A stretch of DNA of 5,908 bases from positions 1 through 5,908 of the forward strand of contig JOTC01000024.1 in NCBI GenBank assembly GCA_000746705.1, written 5' to 3'. Source of the stretch: Marine Group I thaumarchaeote SCGC AAA799-O18 (GTDB lineage Archaea; Thermoproteota; Nitrososphaeria; Nitrososphaerales; Nitrosopumilaceae). The position numbers and the translations under genes are program-made. This document shows, in pieces, positions 1 to 5,908 of the stretch. Below the pieces are notes generated by a model that was given only the letters and a program-made list of their open reading frames with translations, had not been told where the DNA came from and made no database searches. Positions within the stretch are counted from its first letter, which is position 1; every line of letters begins with the position of its first letter.

Positions 1-1
1 A

Positions 2-1387
2 TTTATTAAAATGACATCTGAACTTCCGGTACGTTTTTTTCACATGGTTCCTGGAGGACTTCCAGTTGACAGGAAATTTAGCCATGGAAAAACACTTAGT
101 CTAGCTGAAGTAAAATCTGCGCTAAAAATTCCAGATGTTCTTGGTTTGGGTGAAGTATTTTCATGGATAAAAGTAACAAAGCGTGATTCTAAGACAATGA
201 GAACATTGTCAACTATGCTTGAAAATAATTGTGTGATTAATGGCCATACTGCTGGTGCATCTGGCAAAAAACTAAACGCTTACGTGTCATCAGGTATTTT
301 GTCATGTCACGAACCAATAAACTTTGATCAGATTGTAGAGCGATTAAGATTAGGGATGTGGATAATGATAAGGGAAGGCTCTATTCGTAGGGATCTAAAA
401 AATATTGTTCCTATAATACTCTTAAACAAAACCTACATTGATAGATTGATGTTTTGTTCTGACGGTGTTGATCCAACAGACATGGAAAGATTTGGTCATA
501 TTGATCACTGTATAAGGGAATCTGTAAAACTGGGTTTGAACCAAATAGATGCAATCTCTATGGCATCAAAAAACTGCTTTGATTATTATAATTTGGGAAA
601 AGATTTAGGAGGTATAGCTCCTGGAAAACTAGCTGATATTTTAGTTTTTGATGATATAATAAAAATGAAACCAAAGAAAATTTTTGTCGGTGGTCGTTTG
701 GTTGCATCAAATGGTACTATCGTATGTAAAATGAAGAAACACACACTACCTAAATGGATGACAAAAACGGTAAAGCCACGTAAATTCTCAGAAGACGATT
801 TTACAGTAAAATCTAGAGCTAATTCAGTTAATGTTAACGCGATATTTATGAAGGGAGAAATTGTAACCGCACAGGAAAATGTAAACTTGCCAGTAAAAGA
901 TGAAAATGTTGTTGCATCTATTGATATGGATGTATGGAAAGTAGCTGCTTTTGATCGAACATTTGGTTCACGAAAACACACGGTTGGATTTCTGAAGAAC
1001 TTTGATGCGAAGATAGGAGCTTTTGCTTCAACATGGAATTTTCATGAAAACAACATGATCGTAATTGGTTCTAATGAAAAAGATATGGCAAAAGCAGCTA
1101 ACAGCCTTGTTAGCACTCAAGGTGGTATGGTGGTAGTTAACGAAGATAAAATACTATCATCCATGCCTCTACAAATGGCTGGTATTGTATCTACAGATAG
1201 CTTCGAAACTGTTTCGGAAAACTTTGCAAACCTAAACAGTGTATTAGCAGATGCCGGATGTAAATTTAAAAAACCACATCTTGTACCGCTTTTTTTGCCG
1301 TTTATTGCACTACCGGATATACGAATACTAAGCACTGGATTAGTTGATGTCAAGAATCGTTCATTTCTAAAAATCATTACATCATAA
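2..1387 (+). CDS. ade: Adenine deaminase, 3' part (5' end outside window)
   Basis: Adenine deaminase of the amidohydrolase superfamily, which converts adenine to hypoxanthine and ammonia in purine salvage in the cytoplasm. The frame is open to the left edge, so the ATG at 11 is internal. Family members are usually about 550-600 residues; only about 460 are here, and the N-terminal barrel strand with the HxH metal motif is missing. Numbering from that ATG, retained metal-site candidates are Glu48 (LGLGEV), His79 (NGHTAG), His100 (SCHEP) and Asp151 (CSDG). MIREGS at 119-124 and the PGKLADI motif near 204-210 are also typical. The adenine-deaminase C-terminal domain covers about 265-450 and ends with GLVDV. 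Several usually conserved positions differ: CTDD is CSDG, and the segment usually reading HDSHN lies in NFHENN at 343-348. Family assignment is firm; adenine as the exact substrate is inferred. The thermosome gene follows after 36 nt. Confidence 0.88.
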   Translation, partial: FIKMTSELPVRFFHMVPGGLPVDRKFSHGKTLSLAEVKSALKIPDVLGLGEVFSWIKVTKRDSKTMRTLSTMLENNCVINGHTAGASGKKLNAYVSSGILSCHEPINFDQIVERLRLGMWIMIREGSIRRDLKNIVPIILLNKTYIDRLMFCSDGVDPTDMERFGHIDHCIRESVKLGLNQIDAISMASKNCFDYYNLGKDLGGIAPGKLADILVFDDIIKMKPKKIFVGGRLVASNGTIVCKMKKHTLPKWMTKTVKPRKFSEDDFTVKSRANSVNVNAIFMKGEIVTAQENVNLPVKDENVVASIDMDVWKVAAFDRTFGSRKHTVGFLKNFDAKIGAFASTWNFHENNMIVIGSNEKDMAKAANSLVSTQGGMVVVNEDKILSSMPLQMAGIVSTDSFETVSENFANLNSVLADAGCKFKKPHLVPLFLPFIALPDIRILSTGLVDVKNRSFLKIITS

Positions 1388-1396
1388 AATATTAAG
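1384..1396 (+). promoter_or_regulatory. Possible TATA box of the thermosome gene
   Basis: An AT-only stretch containing TAAAATATTAA covers the adenine deaminase stop codon and the first bases after it. Its centre is about 34 nt before the thermosome ATG at 1424. Archaeal transcription usually begins about 25 nt downstream of the TATA centre, which would give a leader of only a few nucleotides. That fits the absence of a Shine-Dalgarno sequence just before the ATG; the only G-rich motif, AGGGGA, ends about 24 nt upstream and is too far. The DNA is AT-rich throughout, so a chance match is quite possible. Confidence 0.3.
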
Positions 1397-1423
1397 GGGA
1401 CACAAACCAATATTTTTGAAAAT

Positions 1424-3058
1424 ATGGCGTCAATACAACAAACACCTAATGGTCCTGTTCTAGTATTAAAAGAAAGTGCCCTTCAGCAAAAAGGAAGAGA
1501 TGCACAAAAAAATAACATTACTGCAGCAAAATTAGTGGCTGAACTAGTTAAAACCAGTTTAGGTCCACGCGGTTTAGATAAAATGCTAGTAGATTCATTG
1601 GGAGATGTCACAATTACAAATGACGGTGCAACAATTCTAAAAGAAATCGATGCGCAACACCCAGCTGCGAAAATGATGGTTGAGATCTCCAAAACAATTG
1701 ATACCGAAGTTGGAGATGGAACCACATCTGCAGTTGTCTTTGCAGGTTCTCTATTAGAGAAGGCAGAAAAGTTGCTCGCAAAAGATGTACATTCTACTGT
1801 GATTGTTGATGGATATCAGGCCGCTGCCACTAAAGCTCTTGAATTATTAGCAGATCTCGCAAAATCAATCCAGCCTGATGACTCGGAATCACTTATCAAA
1901 ATTGCAAAAACAAGTATGCAATCGAAATTAGTTTCCGACGACAGTGAATCTTTATCAAAGTTAATTGTGGATGCTGTACTAAAAATTGCAGATAAAAGGG
2001 AAGATGGTTACCTTGTTGACCTTGATAATCTTAAAGTAGAAAAAAAATCAGGCGGCTCAATTCAAGACACTGCAATAATCAATGGTATAGTTCTTGATAA
2101 GGAGATTGTACACAGTGGTATGCCAACAAAGATCCAAAATGCAAAAATAGCACTTGTTAATTCTGCACTTGAAGTCGAAAAGACGGAAATAAGTTCTGAA
2201 ATAAGAATTAACGATCCGTCTCAAATGCAGATGTTCTTAGAAGAAGAAAATAGAATGCTTAAGGGAATGGTGGACAAATTACACGATGTTGGTGTCAATG
2301 TGTTAATTTGCCAAAAAGGAATTGATGATATTGCACAACATTACCTTTCCAAACAAGGAATTTTGTCTGTGCGAAGAGTAAAGGAAAGTGATATGACTAA
2401 ATTATCAAAAGCAACTGGTGGAAGAATTACATCTAACCTTGACGATATTTCAGCAAAGGACTTGGGCTCTGCTAAAATTGTTCAACAAAAAAAGGTTGAA
2501 TCAGACAAGTGGGTTTTCATCGAAGGTTGCACTAATCCACATTCAGTGACAATTCTAATCCGTGGAGGTTCACAAAGAGTTGTAGATGAAGCTGACCGTT
2601 CTGTTCATGACGCTTTGTGTGTTGTTAAGGATGTTATAGAAAAACCATCTATTGTAGCAGGTGGTGGCTCACCTGAAGCATACTTAGCTGGACAGCTAAA
2701 TGAATGGGCAGATAGTTTTAATGGAAGGGAACAACTTGCTATTAAACAATTTGCGGAGTCACTTGAATCAATTCCACTAACAATAGCAGAAAATGCAGGA
2801 ATGGATCCAATTAATAGTATTGTTACACTACGGGCAAAACAAAACAGTGGTAAAAAAACCACTGGTATAAATGCAAGAGAATCTCAGATTGGTGATATGT
2901 ATACCTTGGATATAGTAGAGCCGTTGGTAGTAAAGGAGCAGATTATAAAATCTGCAACAGAGGCAGCATGCATGATCCTTAGAATTGATGATGTGATTGC
3001 TGTATCAGGTGGTTCTGGCTCTGGTGGTCCGCCCCCAGGAATGCCCGCAATGGGTTAG
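1424..3058 (+). CDS. Thermosome subunit (group II chaperonin, Cpn60/TCP-1 family)
   Basis: Subunit of the archaeal thermosome, a double-ring ATP-driven cytoplasmic chaperonin that folds proteins inside a cavity closed by a built-in lid. The 544 residues match the usual length. The equatorial ATP site is complete: LGPRG at 46-50, TNDGAT at 65-70 and GDGTT at 97-101. The second equatorial half has [11 protein letters not shown] at 388-398, where Asp396 matches the catalytic aspartate, and VAGGGSPE at 411-418. The apical domain, with the helical protrusion forming the lid at about 240-275, lies between. The tail from 529 is rich in Gly, Pro and Met ([16 protein letters not shown]), as in many archaeal and bacterial chaperonins. 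The ATG at 1424 gives the standard N-terminus ([18 protein letters not shown]); no other start is needed. Archaea often carry two or more paralogues, so which subunit this is cannot be told. Nothing looks damaged. Confidence 0.97.
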   Translation: MASIQQTPNGPVLVLKESALQQKGRDAQKNNITAAKLVAELVKTSLGPRGLDKMLVDSLGDVTITNDGATILKEIDAQHPAAKMMVEISKTIDTEVGDGTTSAVVFAGSLLEKAEKLLAKDVHSTVIVDGYQAAATKALELLADLAKSIQPDDSESLIKIAKTSMQSKLVSDDSESLSKLIVDAVLKIADKREDGYLVDLDNLKVEKKSGGSIQDTAIINGIVLDKEIVHSGMPTKIQNAKIALVNSALEVEKTEISSEIRINDPSQMQMFLEEENRMLKGMVDKLHDVGVNVLICQKGIDDIAQHYLSKQGILSVRRVKESDMTKLSKATGGRITSNLDDISAKDLGSAKIVQQKKVESDKWVFIEGCTNPHSVTILIRGGSQRVVDEADRSVHDALCVVKDVIEKPSIVAGGGSPEAYLAGQLNEWADSFNGREQLAIKQFAESLESIPLTIAENAGMDPINSIVTLRAKQNSGKKTTGINARESQIGDMYTLDIVEPLVVKEQIIKSATEAACMILRIDDVIAVSGGSGSGGPPPGMPAMG

Positions 3059-3107
3059 TTCCTCAAAATTAACTAAAACTTCAAAACTAACAAGACAAAT
3101 CATACTT

Positions 3108-3979
3108 GTGCAAAAAATAGGAATTGATCTGGGTGGAACCAAAATTGAAGGAATTTTAGTAGATGAAAAATATAGTGTGATTCAACGCAAACGCATAGAA
3201 ACACATCAAGAAAATGGTTATGACTCTATTTTAAAATCCATCATATCTTTGATAAATGAACTAAAAGCGAAAACAAATGAGGGTACATCAGTTGGAATAT
3301 GTACACCCGGTGTTACTAACACTAATTCAGGATTGATCAAAAATAGCAATACCAAATGTCTCATAGGAATGCCATTAAAAAATGATATCGAGAGTGCATT
3401 AGGATATCAAATAGTAATGGAGAATGACGCCAATTGTTTTGCTCTTGCGGAATCAGTACTAGGATCTTCTAAAGAGTATGATGTTGTTTTTGGAGTTATA
3501 ATGGGAACAGGTGTTGGAGGTGGGATTGTAATTAATGGAACTTTACACAAAGGAAGAACAAACATTGCTGGAGAATGGGGACATCACACACTTAGACCTT
3601 ATGGAAACAAATGTTATTGTGGTAAGCAGGGATGCGTTGAGACGTATATCAGTGGACCTGCTATAGAAAAGCGTTGGCTAGAACTTACTGGAAAAAAAAA
3701 TCAATAGTGCAAGATCTTTCTGACGAAAAAGCAACACAATGGAAAAAGGAATTTCTTGAGAATTTTGGAACTGGTCTTGCGAATGTAATTGATATTTTAG
3801 ACCCTGATGTAATTGTTTTAGGTGGGGGGGTTTCAAACATACCTTTCTTATATGATGAGGGGAAAAAAGCGGTATACGATAAAGTATTTAGCGATTCGAT
3901 TGAAACTCCAATACTGAAAAACAGTCTCGGTGATTCCGCTGGTGTTTTTGGCGCCTGCCTATTGAACAGTGATATCTAA
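3108..3979 (+). CDS. ROK-family sugar kinase, fructokinase (Mak)-like, interrupted by a -1 frameshift
   Basis: ROK-family kinase, expected to phosphorylate a hexose such as fructose or mannose with ATP in the cytoplasm. The GTG at 3108 is chosen because it puts the phosphate loop IGIDLGGTK at residues 4-12, as in the family; the frame runs back to an ATG inside the thermosome gene, but that extension is not ROK-like. Further motifs are ENDAN at 105-109 (Asp107, catalytic base), GTGVGGG at 133-139, EWGH at 156-159, and the zinc motif CYCGKQGC at 169-176. The frame stops at 3707 after 199 codons. The rest of the family, including LGGGVSN, continues one frame back until 3979. One more A in the run at 3692-3700 would give a normal 290-residue protein with nothing missing. 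Similarity to E. coli Mak (CYCGKQGC, ILDPDVIVLGGG, the GDS-GV end) is from memory. It may be a sequencing error, a recent pseudogene, or a recoded or split gene. The substrate is uncertain. Confidence 0.85.
3692..3700 (+). repeat. Run of nine A at the kinase frameshift point
   Basis: Nine consecutive A residues follow GG. In the upstream frame they read GGA AAA AAA AAT CAA TAG. One base back they read AAA AAA AAA TCA and lead into the correct kinase C-terminus. The run contains the heptamer A AAA AAA in the phase of a -1 slippery site, with a stop six bases past the run's last codon. A run of this length is also a common place for sequencing and replication slips. I see no strong stem-loop just downstream. 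Confidence 0.85.
3707..3979 (+). CDS. C-terminal part of the ROK kinase in its own frame
   Basis: This frame carries the last 90 residues of the ROK kinase. It holds a helix (about residues 11-30), then ILDPDVIVLGGGVSN at 30-44, which forms part of the nucleotide pocket in ROK kinases, and an ETPI...GDSAGVFGA ending typical of the family. Its frame opens upstream of the stop of the N-terminal part. The GTG at 3707 overlaps that stop (TAGTG), so separate initiation by termination-reinitiation is possible on paper. The ATG at 3674 in this frame would add residues MARTYWKKKSI, which are a wrong-frame reading of the N-terminal part and not family-like. A stand-alone protein of this size would lack the phosphate loop and catalytic aspartate. 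It is best read as the second half of one gene. Confidence 0.6.
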   Translation: MQDLSDEKATQWKKEFLENFGTGLANVIDILDPDVIVLGGGVSNIPFLYDEGKKAVYDKVFSDSIETPILKNSLGDSAGVFGACLLNSDI

Positions 3980-5503
3980 TTATTGCGGTTCTATTGTAGC
4001 AGGTGGCTTGCTTGAAACCACGTAAGATACCCATGTAACTTCATCAATTTCATTTGTAATCCGGTTACTAATTTTCTCAATCAATTCATTTGGAAGCCTT
4101 GTCCAATCTGCAGTCATAGCATCAACAGAATCTACAATTCTAATCATCACTATATTACCATATTTTCTTTCATCTCCAACAACGCCAACAGCTTTGTCAT
4201 CACCAACTGCAGCATACGCTTGCCAAACCTTGTCATAGACTTTTGCGTTTTGTAATTCTTCTTCCACTATCTTACTTGCAACTCTTGCAATATCCAACTT
4301 TTTTTTCGTAACTTCACCAATAATTCTTACTGCTAGTCCTGGTCCTGGAAATGGGTGTCGTACAAGCAAACTTTGAGGAACACCAAGAATCTTTGCAACT
4401 TTTCTTACCTCATCCTTGTATAGATCACGTAATGGCTCTAAAACTTTCAAATCTAGCCAATCCGGTAGACCACCAACATTGTGATGGGTTTTGATAATAG
4501 ATGCTGGACCCTTTGACACTCCACTTTCAATCACGTCAGGGTAAAGAGTTCCCTGAGCAAGCCAAGTAAACTTACCTTTACTCTTAGCAAATTTCGTAAA
4601 AACCTTAACAAATTCCTCCCCAATAATCTTCCTTTTTTCTTCTGGATCAACTATACCCTTTAATTTCGATAAAAATTGTTTTTGTGCATCTATCTTTGTG
4701 AAGTTAACTTTAAAATTCTTGGTGAACATTTTCTCTATTTCTTTAGCCTCATTTAACCTCAAAAGACCGTTATCAACAAAAATACATTCAAGTCTCTTTT
4801 TCACTGCCTTGTGAATTAGTAATGCAGTAACAGTAGAGTCTATGCCTCCACTAACTCCACACAAAATATTCCCCTTTAAGCTAGAGATATTTTCTATAGA
4901 ATTTTCAACAAATTTTTCCAGAGTCCAATCTTGGTTTGCATTACAAACTTTGAGAACAAAATTTTTCAAGATTTGATTTCCATTTTCTGTATGTACTACT
5001 TCGGGGTGAAATTGAATCCCGTACACAGCTTTCTGCTTATTTGAAATCGCTGCAGCACGTGCGTTTTCTGTATGTCCAATAATTTCAAAATTATCTGGTA
5101 TAACTTTTGCCTCATCTCCATGACTCATCCAGGCTCTAATAGAATCACCAACCCCGTTAAAAATATCAGAATTATCATCAACAGATAGCACAGCTGAGCC
5201 ATACTCTTTATTTACACGTTTTACTTTACCACCAAAATTATTAACAATTATCTGATGACCATAGCATATTCCCAATATTGGTATCTGCATTTGAAAAATT
5301 TTCTTAGTGGGTGTGGGTGCTTTAGTGTCATACACACTGGACGGTCCTCCTGAAAATATTATTCCCTTCGGGTTTAGTTTCTTTAATTTCTCTAAAGAAA
5401 TATTATATGGAACAAGCTCAGCATACACTGAAAAATCTCGAATACGCCTACATATCAGATGACTATACTGTGAACCAAAATCTAATACAACAATTTTATC
5501 CAT
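3980..5503 (-). CDS. guaA: GMP synthase (glutamine-hydrolysing), single-chain
   Basis: GMP synthase makes GMP from XMP, ATP and glutamine, the last step of guanine nucleotide synthesis, in the cytoplasm. Its 507 residues hold all three domains. The class I glutamine amidotransferase domain (1 to about 187) has the nucleophile Cys80 in GICYGHQ and His166/Glu168 in FHPEV. The ATP pyrophosphatase domain has the P-loop SGGIDS at 218-223. The C-terminal dimerisation and XMP-binding domain has KTHHNVGGLP at 338-347, HPFPGPGL at 383-390 and DAMTADWTRLP at 461-471. The ATG at 5503 gives the expected MDKIVVLDFGSQYSHLI start. Many euryarchaea split these domains over two genes; here they are fused as in bacteria. 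The usual last residues ATIEWE read ATIEPQ, an oddity in an otherwise intact protein. The gene lies 4 nt after the stop of the upstream unknown gene, and its stop abuts the convergent kinase stop. Confidence 0.97.
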   Translation of the reverse strand: MDKIVVLDFGSQYSHLICRRIRDFSVYAELVPYNISLEKLKKLNPKGIIFSGGPSSVYDTKAPTPTKKIFQMQIPILGICYGHQIIVNNFGGKVKRVNKEYGSAVLSVDDNSDIFNGVGDSIRAWMSHGDEAKVIPDNFEIIGHTENARAAAISNKQKAVYGIQFHPEVVHTENGNQILKNFVLKVCNANQDWTLEKFVENSIENISSLKGNILCGVSGGIDSTVTALLIHKAVKKRLECIFVDNGLLRLNEAKEIEKMFTKNFKVNFTKIDAQKQFLSKLKGIVDPEEKRKIIGEEFVKVFTKFAKSKGKFTWLAQGTLYPDVIESGVSKGPASIIKTHHNVGGLPDWLDLKVLEPLRDLYKDEVRKVAKILGVPQSLLVRHPFPGPGLAVRIIGEVTKKKLDIARVASKIVEEELQNAKVYDKVWQAYAAVGDDKAVGVVGDERKYGNIVMIRIVDSVDAMTADWTRLPNELIEKISNRITNEIDEVTWVSYVVSSKPPATIEPQ

Positions 5504-5507
5504 AAAA

Positions 5508-5876
5508 TCACACCGAATTTTCTATCATTCGAGTCAAAGACCATGTTGCAGTGTTTATGAGCTCATCGACTCTTTCTTTTTGACGATAATTTTTTATTAT
5601 AATCTCTCTTATCGCACTCCCATTCTTGTTTATTATACAATCAATAACATCATCTTTTCTTATTTTTCCTTTTTCAACTTCCTGTTTATCTTTATTTTTC
5701 ATCTCACCAATAATACGATCTATAAAAAAAGTTTTCAGAGGAGGTGTTTCGGAATCTAGTGTGATATTCTCATCTAAAACAATTGAAAGTTTATCGTCTG
5801 AAACAAATACATTTGCAATAGTTGATCCATCCGAATTTTTTGTGATCGGCACTGTTATTCTTCTTTCTTCTTTCAT
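5508..5876 (-). CDS. Conserved-looking protein of unknown function upstream of guaA
   Basis: I do not recognise this 122-residue protein. It is soluble, with no signal peptide, membrane segment or cysteine metal motif (a single Cys at 80). Residues 5-40 alternate polar and hydrophobic residues (RRITVPITKN, ANVFVSDDKLSIVLDE), suggesting a beta-rich part. After PPLKTFFIDRII at 45-56 comes a Lys/Glu-rich linker (about 58-75), then a probably helical end with NKNGSAIREIIIKNYRQK at 83-100 and a final amphipathic helix. The TGA is 4 nt before the guaA ATG, so the two are probably co-transcribed. The ATG at 5876 has no Shine-Dalgarno before it. The frame stays open to the right edge (SDLTISASET before the Met), so a longer protein cut by the window is possible. 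A role in nucleotide metabolism or its control would only be guilt by association. Confidence 0.72.
   Translation of the reverse strand: MKEERRITVPITKNSDGSTIANVFVSDDKLSIVLDENITLDSETPPLKTFFIDRIIGEMKNKDKQEVEKGKIRKDDVIDCIINKNGSAIREIIIKNYRQKERVDELINTATWSLTRMIENSV
5511..5514 (-). promoter_or_regulatory. Possible Shine-Dalgarno of guaA
   Basis: GGTG, read on the minus strand, lies 7 nt before the guaA ATG and just inside the end of the upstream gene. It matches part of the AGGAGGTGAT consensus complementary to the 3' end of archaeal 16S rRNA. Internal genes of archaeal operons often use such a site even where first genes are leaderless. Four bases is a weak match and may be chance, but the spacing is right and it supports the ATG at 5503. 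Confidence 0.4.
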
Positions 5877-5908
5877 TGTTTCTGATGCGCTTATAGTAAG
5901 ATCTGAGG

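Noticed and set aside
11..13. ATG at 11 as the true start of adenine deaminase.
   Set aside because: The frame is open to the left edge, and a protein starting here would lack the HxH metal-binding strand of the barrel.
586..981. Minus-strand open frame of 131 codons inside adenine deaminase.
   Set aside because: It is antisense to a well-supported gene, has low-complexity Ser/Thr/Phe-rich content and shows no family motif. Shorter antisense frames at 40-267, 1117-1410, 1483-1725 and 2605-2862 were dropped for the same reason.
2997..3107. Upstream extension of the kinase frame starting at an ATG inside the thermosome gene.
   Set aside because: The first 37 residues are an out-of-frame reading of the thermosome Gly/Pro tail and the spacer. 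ROK kinases begin just before the IGIDLGGTK loop, which fits the GTG at 3108.
3824..3830. Run of seven G in the kinase C-terminal part as a second frameshift point.
   Set aside because: It encodes the expected Gly-Gly-Gly-Val motif and the frame continues correctly to the family-typical end.
5889..5901. CTTACTATAAG on the minus strand as a TATA box for the unknown gene.
   Set aside because: Its centre is only about 20 nt before the ATG at 5876, so transcription would be expected to begin inside the gene; the frame is also open across it.
1..5908. Mobile element, CRISPR array, toxin-antitoxin, tRNA or other RNA gene.
   Set aside because: Nothing of the kind was seen on either strand; genes fill nearly the whole window and the spacers are 49 nt or less.

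Overview
The window looks like ordinary chromosomal DNA from a mesophilic archaeon, most likely an ammonia-oxidising thaumarchaeon (Nitrososphaerota, Nitrosopumilus-like). This rests on three observations. There is a group II chaperonin (thermosome) whose N-terminus resembles thaumarchaeal thermosomes as I remember them. The DNA is strongly AT-rich with A/T-ending codons in every gene. Most genes lack a convincing Shine-Dalgarno sequence and the intergenic gaps are very short. The taxon is an inference from memory, not a database result.

Layout. On the + strand: the C-terminal three quarters of an adenine deaminase, cut by the left edge (ends 1387); a 36-nt gap; a complete thermosome subunit (1424-3058); a 49-nt gap; and a ROK-family sugar kinase resembling bacterial fructo/mannokinase Mak (3108-3979). 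The kinase is broken by a single-base frameshift in a run of nine A (3692-3700). On the - strand, converging on the kinase: a complete one-piece GMP synthase, guaA (5503 down to 3980), preceded by a 122-aa protein of unknown function (5876 down to 5508) whose stop lies 4 nt before the guaA start. The kinase and guaA stop codons abut with no base between them. No gene-free stretch exceeds 50 nt inside the annotated region, and I saw no RNA gene, mobile element, CRISPR array or phage gene.

How the genes relate. Adenine deaminase (adenine to hypoxanthine) and GMP synthase (XMP to GMP) both act in purine metabolism, but they are on opposite strands and probably in separate transcripts. The thermosome is a general protein-folding machine and probably has its own promoter. 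The unknown protein and guaA form a tight pair and are probably co-transcribed.

I found no evidence of an undescribed multi-gene system. The items most worth a second look are the frameshifted kinase (sequencing error, pseudogene, slippage or split gene), the unknown partner of guaA, and changes at normally invariant positions of the adenine deaminase and at the extreme C-terminus of GMP synthase.
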